Source of the DNA: Defluviitaleaceae bacterium
Lineage (GTDB): Bacteria > Bacillota > Clostridia > Lachnospirales > WQUN01
Length of the DNA: 64,000 bases
Assembly: GCA_009779755.1 (NCBI GenBank)
Contig: WRDO01000006.1
Location: 37,599 to 101,598, forward strand
Direction of reading: 5' to 3'
Shown here: one piece after another, positions 42,353-52,616 of the stretch
Layout: every line of letters starts with the position of its first letter
How positions within the stretch are numbered: the first letter of the stretch is position 1
The notes under the pieces: model-generated
Told to the model about the DNA's origin: nothing
What the model saw: the letters and a program-made list of their open reading frames with translations, nothing else
The model's database searches: none
Position numbers and translations under genes: made by a program

Positions 42353-43136
42353 CCGCGCGTATATACCTGTCCAACCCCGCATTGTCCTTATATAACCGTA
42401 TGCCGCTAAAACCGGCCTCTGCGGTTATTTTTTTTACTTCCGCGGGCCCGATTTCCATAAACAGCACCCCGCCGGGCTTTAGCAAGCGATATGCTTGCGG
42501 CAATAAACGGCGGTATAAATCCATCCCGTCAGCGCCGCCGTCCAAAGCGCGTCGCGGTTCGTAGTCGCGTACTTCCGTTTGCAACTCAGCCAATTCACCC
42601 GTAAGAATATACGGCGGGTTGGAAACGACGATGTCGAACGATTGCCCCGAATGCAACCCTTCCGCCAAGTCGGATCGGATAAAACGTATCCTGTCCCCCA
42701 CCCCATGCAGCGCAGCGTTTTCATTGGCCAGCGAAAGCGCGTCGGGGCAAATATCAACCGCGGTGACTTGCGCGTCGGTCAGCACGGCAAGCGTAACGGC
42801 GATGCACCCGCCGCCGGTACAAACATCCAATATACGCGAAAAGGGTTTGTTCACCGTTTCCTTTATGACCGCTTCCGTAAGGCATTCCGTTTCCGGCCTC
42901 GGTATTAACGCTCGCTTGTCCGTCTTAAACGCCAATCCGTAAAAATCCCATTCCCCGATTATATATTGAAGCGGTTCACCGTTCCTTCTCCGTTCCAAGG
43001 CATTTAAAAAAGCCCGATATTGGTCATCGGGCATGGATGGGTTGGCGTTTGTTAATATTTCCGCGCGGGTTTTACCCGTAATGTGCGTTAACAGCAAAAG
43101 CACTTCATGACGGGGAACGGTTTCATCCCAAAGCAT
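42345..43136 (-). CDS. prmC: Peptide chain release factor N5-glutamine methyltransferase
   Basis: Methylates the GGQ glutamine of release factors using S-adenosylmethionine. SAM-binding ILDVCTGGGCIAVTLA and the catalytic NPPY in DIVVSNPPYIL identify it, plus the N-terminal LQYIIGEWDFYGL and RALIPRPETECL. 263 residues, slightly short at the N terminus compared with E. coli. It lies 9 bases after the bactofilin gene. The usual neighbour prfA is absent here. Confidence 0.95.
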   Translation of the reverse strand: MLWDETVPRHEVLLLLTHITGKTRAEILTNANPSMPDDQYRAFLNALERRRNGEPLQYIIGEWDFYGLAFKTDKRALIPRPETECLTEAVIKETVNKPFSRILDVCTGGGCIAVTLAVLTDAQVTAVDICPDALSLANENAALHGVGDRIRFIRSDLAEGLHSGQSFDIVVSNPPYILTGELAELQTEVRDYEPRRALDGGADGMDLYRRLLPQAYRLLKPGGVLFMEIGPAEVKKITAEAGFSGIRLYKDNAGLDRYIRAVK

Positions 43137-43145
43137 CGAACCGGT

Positions 43146-43577
43146 TTATACCCCTTCCAAAAAGCGCAACCGATCTTCCAAGATGTCATCCTCGGGCGGC
43201 GTTTCGAATACTTGCGGGGGAGCGACCTCACCTACGTTATAGCGACCGGTTACCTGACTGCCTTCGTCCAATACGAGGTTGGGGGTATTAACGTCCCCCA
43301 CCACGCGCGCCGTGGAAGCGAAGTGCAACTGGGTATCGCAATAGATGTTTCCGTTCACTTCACCCGCCACCAAAAAATAGTTGGCGCGCACGTCGCCAGT
43401 GATGCTGCCGTTTTCACCCAGCACCAACGAGCCTTCCAACACGATATCGCCTTTAAAATCACCGTCTATACGTACCGAATCCCTTCCCGTAAGCCGCGCC
43501 GCTTCAACGGTCACCCCCGCGCCGATAACGGTACTGGGCGAATCGATCTCAGAGGGTAGTGATTTTTTAAACAGCAT
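43146..43577 (-). CDS. Bactofilin
   Basis: A polymerising cytoskeletal protein of the bactofilin (DUF583) family. The 143 residues consist of a central right-handed beta-helix with repeated short strands (VRIDGDFKGDIVLEGSLVLGENGSITGDVRANYFLVAGEVNGNI) between short disordered tails. Such proteins scaffold wall enzymes or other membrane-associated assemblies. The preceding AAGGAAGG supports ATG 43577. Divergent from spoIIAA with a 136-base intergenic region. Confidence 0.92.
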   Translation of the reverse strand: MLFKKSLPSEIDSPSTVIGAGVTVEAARLTGRDSVRIDGDFKGDIVLEGSLVLGENGSITGDVRANYFLVAGEVNGNIYCDTQLHFASTARVVGDVNTPNLVLDEGSQVTGRYNVGEVAPPQVFETPPEDDILEDRLRFLEGV

Positions 43578-43713
43578 AGGTGTACCTTCCTTTCATGCAT
43601 CTATCCGTACGGTTTTTATTATCGCATATATTTCCCATAAAAGCTATTGCATGTCCCGTAATATTTCATTATTATTACGCGGCATGTAAATAAATGGAAA
43701 TGAGGTGTCGCCA

Positions 43714-44061
43714 ATGACGGGCATCGATATATACGAAAAAGTGCTTGTCGTATCGCCTGCGGTGGAAATCGACGCGCACAGCGCGGAACGTTTACGCTTC
43801 GCCGTGGACGCGGCCTTTGAAAAGTCGCCGTGTATCAATATGATCTTTGATTTCGCCAAGGTGGGGTTTATGGATTCATCGGGCATCGGTATGTTGATCG
43901 GCCGTTACAAGCAAACGGAAAAACGCGGCGGCGGTTTGGCTTTGGTGAATATGAATAATGAAATGACGCGCCTGTACACCATATCCGGCCTTGCGAAAAT
44001 TATTAAGAACCTACCTTCATTAGATGAAGCGATCGCCGCGTTAAGGGGAGGTGCGCAATGA
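43714..44061 (+). CDS. spoIIAA: Anti-sigma F factor antagonist SpoIIAA
   Basis: STAS-domain protein that, when unphosphorylated, binds SpoIIAB and releases sigma-F in the forespore. The phosphorylation motif is FMDSSGIGMLIGRYK (Ser of DSSG) about residues 53-67. ATG 43714 is preferred (GAGGTG upstream). 115 residues, the normal size. First gene of spoIIA; ends overlap spoIIAB by 4 bases. Confidence 0.96.
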   Translation: MTGIDIYEKVLVVSPAVEIDAHSAERLRFAVDAAFEKSPCINMIFDFAKVGFMDSSGIGMLIGRYKQTEKRGGGLALVNMNNEMTRLYTISGLAKIIKNLPSLDEAIAALRGGAQ

Positions 44062-44525
44062 ATCGCATCGTATTGGAAATCGACAGCCGCGCGTGTAACG
44101 TATCGTTGGCGCGGGTCGTTACCGCGTCATTCATCGCGCCGCTTGACCCGGATGTTACGGAGCTTTCCGATATAAAAACCGCCGTATCGGAAGCGGTGAC
44201 CAACGCCATCATCCACGGCTACGGCGACAATGAAGCGAATACCGTGCGTATGACTTTGACGTTAAACGAACGGCTGCTGACCGTGGAGGTTACCGACAAC
44301 GGTATCGGCATACCCGATATCGCCTGCGCCCGCGAACCGTTGTTTACGACCTTACCGGAATTGGAACGTTCGGGTTTGGGTTTTACCGTGATGGAATCGT
44401 TTATGGATACGGTTGACGTAATATCAAACCCCGGTGTCGGCACGACCGTAACCATGACCAAATTGATTAAGACGATAGAATCGAATGATGAACACGGATC
44501 CCCTCAGGATCCATCATTGGCGTAA
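44058..44525 (+). CDS. spoIIAB: Anti-sigma F factor SpoIIAB
   Basis: GHKL-type kinase that holds sigma-F inactive and phosphorylates SpoIIAA. N-box EAVTNAIIHGY, G1 VTDNGIGIPD and G2 RSGLGFTVM are all present. 155 residues, with a non-conserved 10-residue tail (NDEHGSPQDPSLA). ATG 44058 overlaps spoIIAA. Confidence 0.96.
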   Translation: MNRIVLEIDSRACNVSLARVVTASFIAPLDPDVTELSDIKTAVSEAVTNAIIHGYGDNEANTVRMTLTLNERLLTVEVTDNGIGIPDIACAREPLFTTLPELERSGLGFTVMESFMDTVDVISNPGVGTTVTMTKLIKTIESNDEHGSPQDPSLA

Positions 44526-44528
44526 CGT

Positions 44529-45254
44529 ATGGAGTTGGACGCAAGGAGAGCCCTCATCGCCCGCGCCCAGCAAGGTGACGATGAAGCCGTCGAACAATTA
44601 ATCCGCGAAAACAGCGGCCTCATATGGTCCGTGGTTAAAAAATTTTCGAAGCGGGGATACGAATTGGATGACCTTTACCAAATCGGGGCGATCGGTTTGC
44701 TGAAATGCATCCGCAAATTCGACTTGGGTTTTGATGTTAAGTTTTCCACATACGCCATCCCCATGATTATCGGCGAGATTAAACGCTTCTTACGGGACGA
44801 CGGTATCATTAAAGTTTCACGCCCCATGAAGGAACTGGCCACCAAAGCACGCTACGCACAGGAAGCCTTGACCGCAAAATTAAATCGCCAACCCACGCTA
44901 AGCGAACTGGCGGATGAAATAAAAGTCGAAACGGAGGAACTGGTCGTTGCGATGGAAGCGGGTATGGAAATCGAATCCCTGCACGCGACCATATATCAAG
45001 GAGACGGCAGCCCCATCTACCTCATCGATAAAGTAAGCCAAGACCATGACGGCGGTGAGCAAGCCGTTAATATTTTAGCCCTTAAGCAACTCATCGGGCG
45101 GTTAAAGCCCAAGGAACGGAAGGTCGTTATCCTGCGTTATTTTCAAGATAAGACGCAAATGGAGGTGGCGAGCGCCATCGGTGTGTCGCAGGTACAGGTA
45201 TCCCGGATAGAAAAACGCGTATTGCAAACCCTGCGCGACGGATTAAGCGTGTAA
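44529..45254 (+). CDS. sigF: RNA polymerase sigma-F factor (SpoIIAC)
   Basis: The first forespore-specific sigma factor. Region 2 (ENSGLIWSVVKKFSKRGYELDDLYQIGAIGLLKCIRKFD, FSTYAIPMIIGEIKRFLRDD) and region 4 (LKPKERKVVILRYFQDKTQMEVASAIGVSQVQVSRIEKRVLQTL) are intact. 241 residues. Three bases after spoIIAB, forming the classic three-gene operon. It is direct evidence that the organism sporulates or descends from a sporulator. Confidence 0.97.
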   Translation: MELDARRALIARAQQGDDEAVEQLIRENSGLIWSVVKKFSKRGYELDDLYQIGAIGLLKCIRKFDLGFDVKFSTYAIPMIIGEIKRFLRDDGIIKVSRPMKELATKARYAQEALTAKLNRQPTLSELADEIKVETEELVVAMEAGMEIESLHATIYQGDGSPIYLIDKVSQDHDGGEQAVNILALKQLIGRLKPKERKVVILRYFQDKTQMEVASAIGVSQVQVSRIEKRVLQTLRDGLSV

Positions 45255-45261
45255 AAAAATC

Positions 45262-45291
45262 TTGCGTAAATACACGCGTAATGGTTATAAT
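45262..45291 (+). promoter_or_regulatory. Promoter of the putative 6S RNA
   Basis: TTGCGT (45262-45267), 18-base spacer, perfect TATAAT (45286-45291), just after the sigF stop. Predicted transcription start near 45298, matching the 5' end of the candidate RNA. Confidence 0.65.
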
Positions 45292-45297
45292 AACACC

Positions 45298-45474
45298 ATA
45301 GCCTGAAGTGCTCGATAACCTATTATTTTGAACCTACAGACGTAAAACGGGAGTCTTATTTATGCGTGAGGCACGCCGTGCCGTCTCGTAACGGAAGGCG
45401 GAAATCCCGCTGCGGACACCCACCTGGCCTTTTGGCTAGGTGTCAAAATATAGGACCGGCATTTTGGGTTTTTT
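45298..45474 (+). ncRNA. ssrS: Putative 6S RNA (SsrS-like)
   Basis: A roughly 175-base stretch with no ORF, its own promoter, and several local stems: GGCAC-GCC-GTGCC at about 45372-45384, and a 9-bp stem CACCTGGCC/GGCTAGGTG (45421-45429 with 45434-45442), ending before a T-run at 45469-45474. The 5' CCTGAAGTG, the TTTTGAACCTACAG and GGGAGTCTTA stretches and the 3' AAATATAGGAC resemble Firmicutes 6S RNAs, as does the length. 6S RNA mimics an open promoter and sequesters sigma-A RNA polymerase. The assignment is from memory of the family pattern. An unrecognised regulatory leader of the following chemoreceptor gene is the alternative. Confidence 0.55.
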
Positions 45475-45528
45475 ATTACATAAAAATGAGCGTCAACCCC
45501 ATCAGGTTGCGCAACGGAGGCTGTACTT

Positions 45529-48150
45529 ATGCTCAATAGTTTAAAGGGTAAGCTGATTATCCCCCTTATCGGCGTACTTGTATTACTCATTGCCGTCATG
45601 TTCGTGTACGTTTCAAGTTTGGTAAGCAATATGGCGGAGGATTTGACGTTAAAACGCGTCCAAGGTGCGGCGCAGGCAGCCGAGGCACGCGTACGCGACA
45701 TGGAGGCGCAATCCCGTGTGGTGGCGAACGCGGTGGCGGGCAGCTATGTTGTTTCGCATACGATACGGGCGTGGAACGATGCCGTGGATGAAAACGGCGA
45801 ACCCATTGAGGCTTTGCGGGAAGCCGCACGTACGGAAATGCTCGTTTATTTGGGCAACCGTTTGGGCGAAACCGGAGCCAGCAGTTTTATCGTACGCGAT
45901 GCGGAAGGGAGGACGATCCTCCGCAGCCATTCCGCGCTGTACAATGACATAGACGGTTCAACGGCGGCTTCGGAAGCCCTGCGGGGAAGGCAAACCACGT
46001 CATATTCCTCCACCGGTACGATGCCGCTGGGTCTTAACACAACCGTCCCCGTATGGTACGAAGGAGATATCATCGGTACCCTGACACCCCTCTATTTCCT
46101 GCATACCGAAAATTTCATGCGTTATTTCGCGGACATATTTAATGCTGAGGTCTCTATCTTCAATAGTACGGAAAGTCTGGTCAGCACCCGGGGCCAAAGC
46201 GGCGTTGGCGTCGAGCTGAAGGCAAACATCGCGGATATCGTCATGAGCCACGCCAATAATGGGCGTTTGTATATGACGACCGAGCGTTTGTACGGCACCC
46301 TTTATTATACCGCTTATATACCCGTAATCGGCCTCGCCAACAACAATGCCCCCGTAGGTGCCATATCGGTGGCCTTTTCCAACGAATCCACCCAATATAT
46401 GATGTTTAGGATCCACCGTGCCATCGTGGTGATCGGGGTCATCGGTTTCATTATGGCGGTAGGCGTTCTTTACTTGTTTATCGCGAGGGCGTTGAAGCCG
46501 CTCGGCACGTTAAAGAAGCAGGTACGTGAAATCGCCGACGGTAATATCAATATCAACATCGATCGGGCCAACCTCCCGAAGGACGAAATCGGCGACCTTT
46601 CAATGGACATCATCGGTCTGACGGAGGTAATCAGGAACGTTACGGACGACGTTGACCGCTTGATAACCGAATTAAACGTAAACGGTGAAATCGATTACAG
46701 GATAGACGGCAGCAACTACAGCGGCGCGTACAGGCAAATGATTGACGGGATGAATACCCTGATGGATAAGTACGTAAGCGAAATCCTTTCGATATTGGGC
46801 CTTATCGGCGATATCGGCGCGGGTAACTTTAACGTGGAAGTCCCCGTTATGCCGGGCAAGAAGGTATTGCTTAAGCAAAAATTTGATTCGTTCATCGATA
46901 ATATCAAGGGCATTAATAATGACATCGCCACCCTCGCCCAAACCGCCGCCGCAGGTAATTTGGATGCCAAAGCGGACGCCGGCAAATACGCGGGTGACTG
47001 GGCCGTGCTTTTGGAACGGTTAAACGCCTTGGTTGGCTCTATTGCGGATAAGGCGTTTTGGTACGAATCGCTGCTGGATTCCATCCCCTTCCCCATATCC
47101 GTCACCGATAACAATATGTGCTGGACGTTCATCAACAAACCTACGGAGGACTTCCTGGGTAAAAAACGAAAGGACGTACTCGGTCAGCATTGCAGCAACT
47201 GGGGCGCGAAGATATGCAAAACGCAGGAATGCGGCATCGCTTGCTACAAGCGCGGCAAAGCGCAAACAAACTTTGAACAGGGCGCCATGCATTGCCAAGT
47301 GGACGTAGCCGCGTTAAAGGACCCGCAGGGCAAGGCGGTGGGCTACATCGAGGTTGTGCAGGACATTACCCAAATAAAGGCATCGGCGAAAAGATTAAGC
47401 GACCTCATGTCGGATATCCAAACCGTAAGCGAGCAGGTTTCCATCGGTTCAAGGCAGATTTCCAACAGTAGCCAGGACTTGGCAAAGGGTGCGCAAACGC
47501 AAGCCGCGCAAATCCAAAACCTTAACGCAAGCATCGATTCCATCAATGCGAAAACCAAAGCCGCCGCACAAAACGCCGCAAACGCCACGGCACTTTCCAA
47601 AAACGCCAAACAAAACGCCGTCATCGGCAATGGGGAAATGCAAATGATGTTGTCCGCCATGGAAGGCATCAAGTCGGCGTCGGACGGTATATCGAAGATC
47701 ATAAAAACTATTGAGGAAATCGCCTTCCAAACCAACCTGCTCGCGCTCAACGCTTCCGTTGAGGCCGCCAGGGCGGGCGAACACGGACGCGGCTTCATGG
47801 TAGTGGCGGAAGAGGTTCGCAACCTTGCGGCGCGTTCGCAGGCCTCCGCAACCGAAACAAACGAATTGATATCCGAATCCGGCGCGAGGGTTGCGCACGG
47901 GACGGAAATCGCCGTCAAAACCGCCAGAACGCTCGAAACCATCGTCGCCGATTTCGATAAGGTATCAAATATTATTGCCGAAATCGCGGGGGCTTCTTCC
48001 GAGCAAGCCGACGCCATTATGCAAATATCAAGCGGCTTGGCGGATATCTCAAGCATCACGCAGCATAATTCCGCCGTCAGCGAGGAAGCCGCCGCCGCTT
48101 CGGTAGAGCTTTCCGCGCAAGCCGATACATTAACAAGGATGTTCGGATAA
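45529..48150 (+). CDS. Methyl-accepting chemotaxis protein with HAMP and Cys-rich PAS
   Basis: A 873-residue membrane chemoreceptor. TM1 about residues 9-29, an extracytoplasmic sensor (30-295), TM2 about 297-320, HAMP and a HAMP-like repeat region (320-500), then a cytoplasmic PAS domain (about 505-625) and the signalling domain. The PAS contains C555-x7-C563-x4-C568-x3-C572, a possible metal or redox site. The tip is [29 protein letters not shown], interacting with CheA/CheW. GGAGG lies before ATG 45529. It follows the putative 6S RNA and is 25 bases before a second receptor gene. Confidence 0.93.
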   Translation: MLNSLKGKLIIPLIGVLVLLIAVMFVYVSSLVSNMAEDLTLKRVQGAAQAAEARVRDMEAQSRVVANAVAGSYVVSHTIRAWNDAVDENGEPIEALREAARTEMLVYLGNRLGETGASSFIVRDAEGRTILRSHSALYNDIDGSTAASEALRGRQTTSYSSTGTMPLGLNTTVPVWYEGDIIGTLTPLYFLHTENFMRYFADIFNAEVSIFNSTESLVSTRGQSGVGVELKANIADIVMSHANNGRLYMTTERLYGTLYYTAYIPVIGLANNNAPVGAISVAFSNESTQYMMFRIHRAIVVIGVIGFIMAVGVLYLFIARALKPLGTLKKQVREIADGNININIDRANLPKDEIGDLSMDIIGLTEVIRNVTDDVDRLITELNVNGEIDYRIDGSNYSGAYRQMIDGMNTLMDKYVSEILSILGLIGDIGAGNFNVEVPVMPGKKVLLKQKFDSFIDNIKGINNDIATLAQTAAAGNLDAKADAGKYAGDWAVLLERLNALVGSIADKAFWYESLLDSIPFPISVTDNNMCWTFINKPTEDFLGKKRKDVLGQHCSNWGAKICKTQECGIACYKRGKAQTNFEQGAMHCQVDVAALKDPQGKAVGYIEVVQDITQIKASAKRLSDLMSDIQTVSEQVSIGSRQISNSSQDLAKGAQTQAAQIQNLNASIDSINAKTKAAAQNAANATALSKNAKQNAVIGNGEMQMMLSAMEGIKSASDGISKIIKTIEEIAFQTNLLALNASVEAARAGEHGRGFMVVAEEVRNLAARSQASATETNELISESGARVAHGTEIAVKTARTLETIVADFDKVSNIIAEIAGASSEQADAIMQISSGLADISSITQHNSAVSEEAAAASVELSAQADTLTRMFG

Positions 48151-48175
48151 CAAAATATCATTAAGGGCGTGCCGC

Positions 48176-50698
48176 ATGAAACTCAAGAACAAAATCATCA
48201 TCCCCGTACTGGCTATCCTTTTGGCCTCCACCGTTATACTGACGGTACTAAATTACAACATCGCCCGCAACACGGTCAACGATATGATGGACAACATCGT
48301 CGATTCGGGTATGCAAACGCTGATCAGCCAAACCGAACGCGCAATACGGACAGAGCGGGTGGTAACGGAGGAAATCAAGAATAAAAACCTCGTGCTGGCC
48401 CACTCCTTTGCGGAGATTATACGGGTAAACAATGAAAACGGCATGATTGCCTGGGACGAAACGAACATATCCTTTTTCAGCTACATCGCGGATTTGCTGG
48501 GCGTGATGGAAGTGAACGTGACGGACGGCGAAGGTACGATTATCGGCAGCAATTTCGATTACCACGGCTTTAACTACGGCACGGCAGATTCCACACGGCC
48601 TTATATGCGAATCCTCATAGACCCCTTGTACGTGATTTCCGAAGAACCGCGCCAAGACGCGCTTTCGGGCAACATGGCGCAATACACCGGCGTAGCGAGG
48701 CGGGACGGTCCCGGTTTTGTGCAAATCGGAATCGACGCGAACGCTATACGGGATTACCGCGATTTGCTGGATATACGAAACACCGCGGCGGCGTTGCATA
48801 TCGGGCACAACGGTTATGCGTTGATTCTGCGCGACGGCGTGATTATCCATTGCCAATGGGAGCATCGGATCGGTACAAACGTAACCGGCGAGGATTGGTA
48901 CGGCTTGATTTCAGCCGAAAAAACCAAGGCATGGATAACCTTGGACGGCAACCAATATTACGCGGGTTTCGCCGAGGTATATGATACCAAGCTGATTGCC
49001 ATGTTCCCGCGGGATGAGTTCTACGGTTATCTTAACCCCGTACGCAACGCGGGCATTATCGGCTCCGTTATCAGCGTCGTGATCATGCTTGCGTTGGTTT
49101 ATGTAATTTCCGCGCGTATCGTCAGCCCCATACGCGGGTTGTCGGGCAAATTAAGCACCGTCGCGGCGGGTGATTTGACCGTTTCCCTCGCGACAAACGA
49201 ACGTGACGAGGTCGGCGACCTTTCGCGGGATATGGCGCGAGTGGTGGAAATATTCAATTCGCTGGCAACGGACGTCTCCCAATTTAACCGTGAGATCAAC
49301 GTCAACGGCGATATCGAATACCGAATCGACACGGGTAAATACAACGGCGCGTACAAGGATATGGCGGAAGGTATTAATACCGTTGTGGCGAGTCTTATCG
49401 ATGATATCAATGAGCTTTTACGCGGGTTGACGGAATTGGGTAACGGTAACGATGTCGAATTGAAGAAAATGCCGGGCAAAAAAATCGTTATCACCGAACG
49501 GTTTAAAAAATTAGATAATATTTTAAAGGATGTCGTTACGGAAATCGCGGCGATCACGAAAAACGCCTCCGAAGGCAACCTTAACATACAGGCGGATATC
49601 ACGCGGTATACGGGGCGTTGGTCGAAACTGATGGGTGACCTTAACGCGCTGGTACGCGCCGTCGAGGAACCCCTTTCGGAAATCGAAGGGACGCTCCTTG
49701 AAATGTCGAAGGGTAACTTCGTGCAGATGTCGGGCGGTCACAAGGGTACGTTTGAATCGGTGGAAAAAGCCTTTAACCGCACGGAGAAGAGTACGCTTTC
49801 GTATGTTGACGAGATTTCGCGCGTGTTGGACACGATTTCCAAGGGTGACCTTACGGCGTCCATCAGTCAGGACTATGTGGGTAATTACGCGCCGATAAAA
49901 CAAGCGTTAAATACGATTATCCAATCGTTGAATAAAACGATGTTGGAAATCAATCAAGTGGCGCGCCAAGTAAACGACGAAGCGAGGGAAATCACAAACA
50001 GCAGCGCAACCTTGGCGCAGGGCGCAAACGAGCAAGCCCGGTCCGTCGAAAAATTAAATTCGACGATTTTGTCCATCAAAGAAATAACGGCCCGAAACGC
50101 GGAAAACGCGAAACAGGCCGATACGCTTTCAATTAATTCCAAGCACCATGCCATCCAAGGCGACGAGGACATGAAGCAGATGTTGGTATCCATGGAAGGC
50201 ATTAAAGAATCGTCGGATAAGGTAACGAATATTATTAAAGTTATTGAGGAAATCGCCTTCCAAACGAACCTGCTTGCGTTAAACGCCTCCGTTGAGGCGG
50301 CCCGCGCCGGCGAACACGGCAGGGGCTTTTCCGTGGTGGCGGACGAGGTACGTACGCTGGCGAGCCGAAGCCAAAAAGCGGCAAGCGAAACCGCCGAGCT
50401 GATTCAAGAGTCCATCGACAGGGTGAACAAGGGTTCTCAAATCGCGGTACAAACCGCCGAAACCTTGCAATTTATCGTCGGTGACGCGGACAAAATCGGG
50501 GGCATCATATCCAATATCACCACCGCTTCATCGCAGCAATTAGCCGCTATCAACGAAATCGCCTCGGTGCTTGCGAACATCACCCAAATCGCGCAAAATA
50601 ACATAGACACATCGGAAAGCACCTCATCAGCCTTACATGAACTGACGAGCCAATCCGAAACGTTGCAAAACTTGATAAACGTCTTTAGGACGCGTTAA
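48176..50698 (+). CDS. Methyl-accepting chemotaxis protein with dCache-type sensor
   Basis: An 840-residue receptor. TM1 about 7-24; a dCache-like extracytoplasmic domain about 35-285 (features [52 protein letters not shown]); TM2 about 293-313; HAMP region 314-370 followed by further HAMP-like helices; signalling tip [29 protein letters not shown]. No PAS. dCache domains bind amino acids or other small ligands; the ligand here is unknown. Ends 14 bases inside the convergent isomerase gene. Confidence 0.93.
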   Translation: MKLKNKIIIPVLAILLASTVILTVLNYNIARNTVNDMMDNIVDSGMQTLISQTERAIRTERVVTEEIKNKNLVLAHSFAEIIRVNNENGMIAWDETNISFFSYIADLLGVMEVNVTDGEGTIIGSNFDYHGFNYGTADSTRPYMRILIDPLYVISEEPRQDALSGNMAQYTGVARRDGPGFVQIGIDANAIRDYRDLLDIRNTAAALHIGHNGYALILRDGVIIHCQWEHRIGTNVTGEDWYGLISAEKTKAWITLDGNQYYAGFAEVYDTKLIAMFPRDEFYGYLNPVRNAGIIGSVISVVIMLALVYVISARIVSPIRGLSGKLSTVAAGDLTVSLATNERDEVGDLSRDMARVVEIFNSLATDVSQFNREINVNGDIEYRIDTGKYNGAYKDMAEGINTVVASLIDDINELLRGLTELGNGNDVELKKMPGKKIVITERFKKLDNILKDVVTEIAAITKNASEGNLNIQADITRYTGRWSKLMGDLNALVRAVEEPLSEIEGTLLEMSKGNFVQMSGGHKGTFESVEKAFNRTEKSTLSYVDEISRVLDTISKGDLTASISQDYVGNYAPIKQALNTIIQSLNKTMLEINQVARQVNDEAREITNSSATLAQGANEQARSVEKLNSTILSIKEITARNAENAKQADTLSINSKHHAIQGDEDMKQMLVSMEGIKESSDKVTNIIKVIEEIAFQTNLLALNASVEAARAGEHGRGFSVVADEVRTLASRSQKAASETAELIQESIDRVNKGSQIAVQTAETLQFIVGDADKIGGIISNITTASSQQLAAINEIASVLANITQIAQNNIDTSESTSSALHELTSQSETLQNLINVFRTR

Positions 50699-51509
50699 GG
50701 GTTTTGAGGTATTCCAAGCTGATGCGGGCCGTTTCCAGCGGGGGATGATCGGGGGATTGGTCATATTCCACGATGACCCACTTCGCGCCGATATCCCGCG
50801 CGGCTTGCAAAATAGACGGAACATCCTGACAACCGCTGCCTACGGGTTTAAACTGGAAGCCTCCCATGGCTTCCTTTTTGGTTTCGGCGTCCGCGCCGAT
50901 AAGCTCGTACGGCGTACCGTCCACTTTTCCGCTGATGGTAAAATCCTTGATATGCACAAGCGGCGCGCGCCCGGCGTACTTGCGCAGGTATTCCGCGGGG
51001 TCGATACCTACGAGTTTGATCCAGCAGGTATCCATTTGGGTCTGGAGCAAATCCGCGGAAACCTCTTCATAAAGGATGTCCAAACCGTAGGCGTCCCCTA
51101 CTTTGCGGAATTCAAAGTCGTGGTTGTGGTACAGGAGCGTTATGCCCATTTCCTTGGCGATTTTTCCCGCGTTTTCAATCAACGGGATGATTTGCTCAAA
51201 ATCCTTGCCGCCGGGCGCGCGGTCCATGTCCAGCCACGGGATGGCAACGTATTCGCAGCCCACGGACTTGTATTCGGCGAAAGTTTTTTCGGGATTTTCC
51301 GTGATGGTGTCGATGGATACGTGCGCCGAAATACATTTGAGACCGTTTTCGTCAAGCGCGGTCTTTAACCCCGCCGAACCCAACGGACCGAAGCCCGCCA
51401 GCTCCACGCCGCAATAGCCGAGTTCCTTCACTTTTTTAAGCGTACCTACCGGGTCGGCGGCGAAATCGTCGCGTACTGAGTACAATTGCAATGCTACGGG
51501 TAATGACAT
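50685..51509 (-). CDS. Sugar phosphate isomerase/epimerase-like TIM barrel
   Basis: Xylose-isomerase-like TIM-barrel protein, 274 residues, IolE/IolI-like. Likely metal ligands in [33 protein letters not shown] and [14 protein letters not shown] 51509 is chosen because AGGAG lies 7 bases before it; the ATG two codons upstream is too close. Last gene of an operon with a dehydrogenase and an enolase-superfamily enzyme, separated from them by 81 bases containing tandem repeats. Substrate unknown. Confidence 0.85.
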   Translation of the reverse strand: MSLPVALQLYSVRDDFAADPVGTLKKVKELGYCGVELAGFGPLGSAGLKTALDENGLKCISAHVSIDTITENPEKTFAEYKSVGCEYVAIPWLDMDRAPGGKDFEQIIPLIENAGKIAKEMGITLLYHNHDFEFRKVGDAYGLDILYEEVSADLLQTQMDTCWIKLVGIDPAEYLRKYAGRAPLVHIKDFTISGKVDGTPYELIGADAETKKEAMGGFQFKPVGSGCQDVPSILQAARDIGAKWVIVEYDQSPDHPPLETARISLEYLKTLNAS

Positions 51510-51526
51510 GTTCATTCTCCTTTTTT

Positions 51527-51598
51527 TATATGGTTTTTCAGAATATATGGTATTTACAGAATATATAGTTTTTTACAAAATATATGGTTTTTACAAAA
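51527..51598. repeat. Four tandem repeats of about 18 bp
   Basis: Four adjacent copies of 17, 18, 19 and 18 bases with consensus TATATGGTTTTTACAAAA (51527-51543, 51544-51561, 51562-51580, 51581-51598). They fill almost the whole interval between the alcohol dehydrogenase stop and the isomerase ribosome binding site. The last copy includes the dehydrogenase stop codon. Far more AT-rich than the flanks. Confidence 0.85.
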
Positions 51599-52616
51599 TC
51601 ATACTGACCTTCAAGCAATTTTCCTTTTCTTTTGAAGCGATGCGGAACGCTTCCTTCCAATCGGCGAAGGGGATTTCGTGGGTAACGATGCTTTGCAAAT
51701 CGAGCGCGGGGTCGGCAAGCAACCGCATGGCGTCATCCATAAAACCCTCGTCGTTATTACAGCCCGCAATATTAAGTTCCTTGATGTGAACGCGCAGCAA
51801 ATCGACGGGCGTTTTGCCGCCGAACGCGGAAAAAATAACAAGCGTGCCGCGCGATCGCAACACTTCCATGCATACATCCAAGGCTTCGGTGCTTGAAACG
51901 CACAAAATCGCGGTGTCAATCCCCTCCCCTTCGGTGAGACGCATGATTTTATCCGCGAGGTTGGATTCGCTGTTTACGTTAAGAGCCGCCGTTTTCGGGC
52001 TTACGTATTTCAATCGGCTGTCATAAAAGCCCGTATGGATGATTTGCTTCGGGTTCCTTAGCGCGCACAGCCTGTTTATCATGATGCCGAAGGGCCCATC
52101 CCCCGCAATCAACACGCGGCTCCCTTCGCTTACTTTGCCGCGTGCAGCCGCTTCCAAACAAACGCATACGGGTTCCATCAAACTGGCTACGGCGAAAGAC
52201 ATTTCCGGCGGTTTTATCCGCACGCAATCGGGACGCGTAACGAAATATTCGGCGAATACGCCCGGTTTGTTAAAGCACAAATGCCCCATATCATCGCATA
52301 AATGCGATAAGCCGCGCTTGCATGACGGGCAGGCGTAACACGGCATTACGGGGTGTACGGCTACTTCGTCGCCGACGTTTATATCCGTTACACCTTCACC
52401 GATTGCCGCAACCACGCCCGCGCCCTCATGCCCCATTACCATGGGCATATGCTCGGAAAATAAGCCCGTTTCCAAGTCGATGATATCGGAGGTGCATACC
52501 GTCGCGGCCTTCGTGCGTATTAAAATTCCCCCCTTACCGGGTGCGGGAATGGGGATTTCGCGTTGGTTGGCGATGCCGGGGGCTTCCAGGAGGATAGCTT
52601 TCATTAACGCGTTCAT
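51591..52616 (-). CDS. Zinc-dependent alcohol/polyol dehydrogenase (MDR family)
   Basis: Medium-chain dehydrogenase with an N-terminal GroES-like domain and a Rossmann domain. The catalytic zinc site includes C in AATVCTSD and H-E in MGHEGAGVVAAIGEGV; the structural zinc site is the four-Cys loop CYACPSCKRGLSHLC. The glycine-rich nucleotide motif is VLIAGDGPFGIM, a GxGPxG variant. 341 residues. ATG 52616 overlaps the upstream stop as ATGA. Resembles sorbitol or threonine dehydrogenases; the substrate is probably a polyol or sugar derivative handled by this operon. Confidence 0.9.
   Translation of the reverse strand: MNALMKAILLEAPGIANQREIPIPAPGKGGILIRTKAATVCTSDIIDLETGLFSEHMPMVMGHEGAGVVAAIGEGVTDINVGDEVAVHPVMPCYACPSCKRGLSHLCDDMGHLCFNKPGVFAEYFVTRPDCVRIKPPEMSFAVASLMEPVCVCLEAAARGKVSEGSRVLIAGDGPFGIMINRLCALRNPKQIIHTGFYDSRLKYVSPKTAALNVNSESNLADKIMRLTEGEGIDTAILCVSSTEALDVCMEVLRSRGTLVIFSAFGGKTPVDLLRVHIKELNIAGCNNDEGFMDDAMRLLADPALDLQSIVTHEIPFADWKEAFRIASKEKENCLKVSMIL

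Noticed and set aside
41477..42382. 301-codon minus-strand ORF opposite the Nif3-like gene
   Set aside because: Shadow frame with atypical composition (many His, Phe, Val), no family features.
45298..45528. Cyclic di-GMP riboswitch before the chemoreceptor gene
   Set aside because: Chemoreceptor leaders often carry one, but I could not find the conserved GEMM core; the pattern fits 6S RNA better.
47343..48161. 272-codon minus-strand ORF opposite the first chemoreceptor
   Set aside because: Antisense to the highly conserved signalling domain; Ala/Ser low-complexity product arises from the helical coding sequence.
48248..48865. 205-codon minus-strand ORF opposite the second chemoreceptor
   Set aside because: Antisense to the Cache domain; no start site support.
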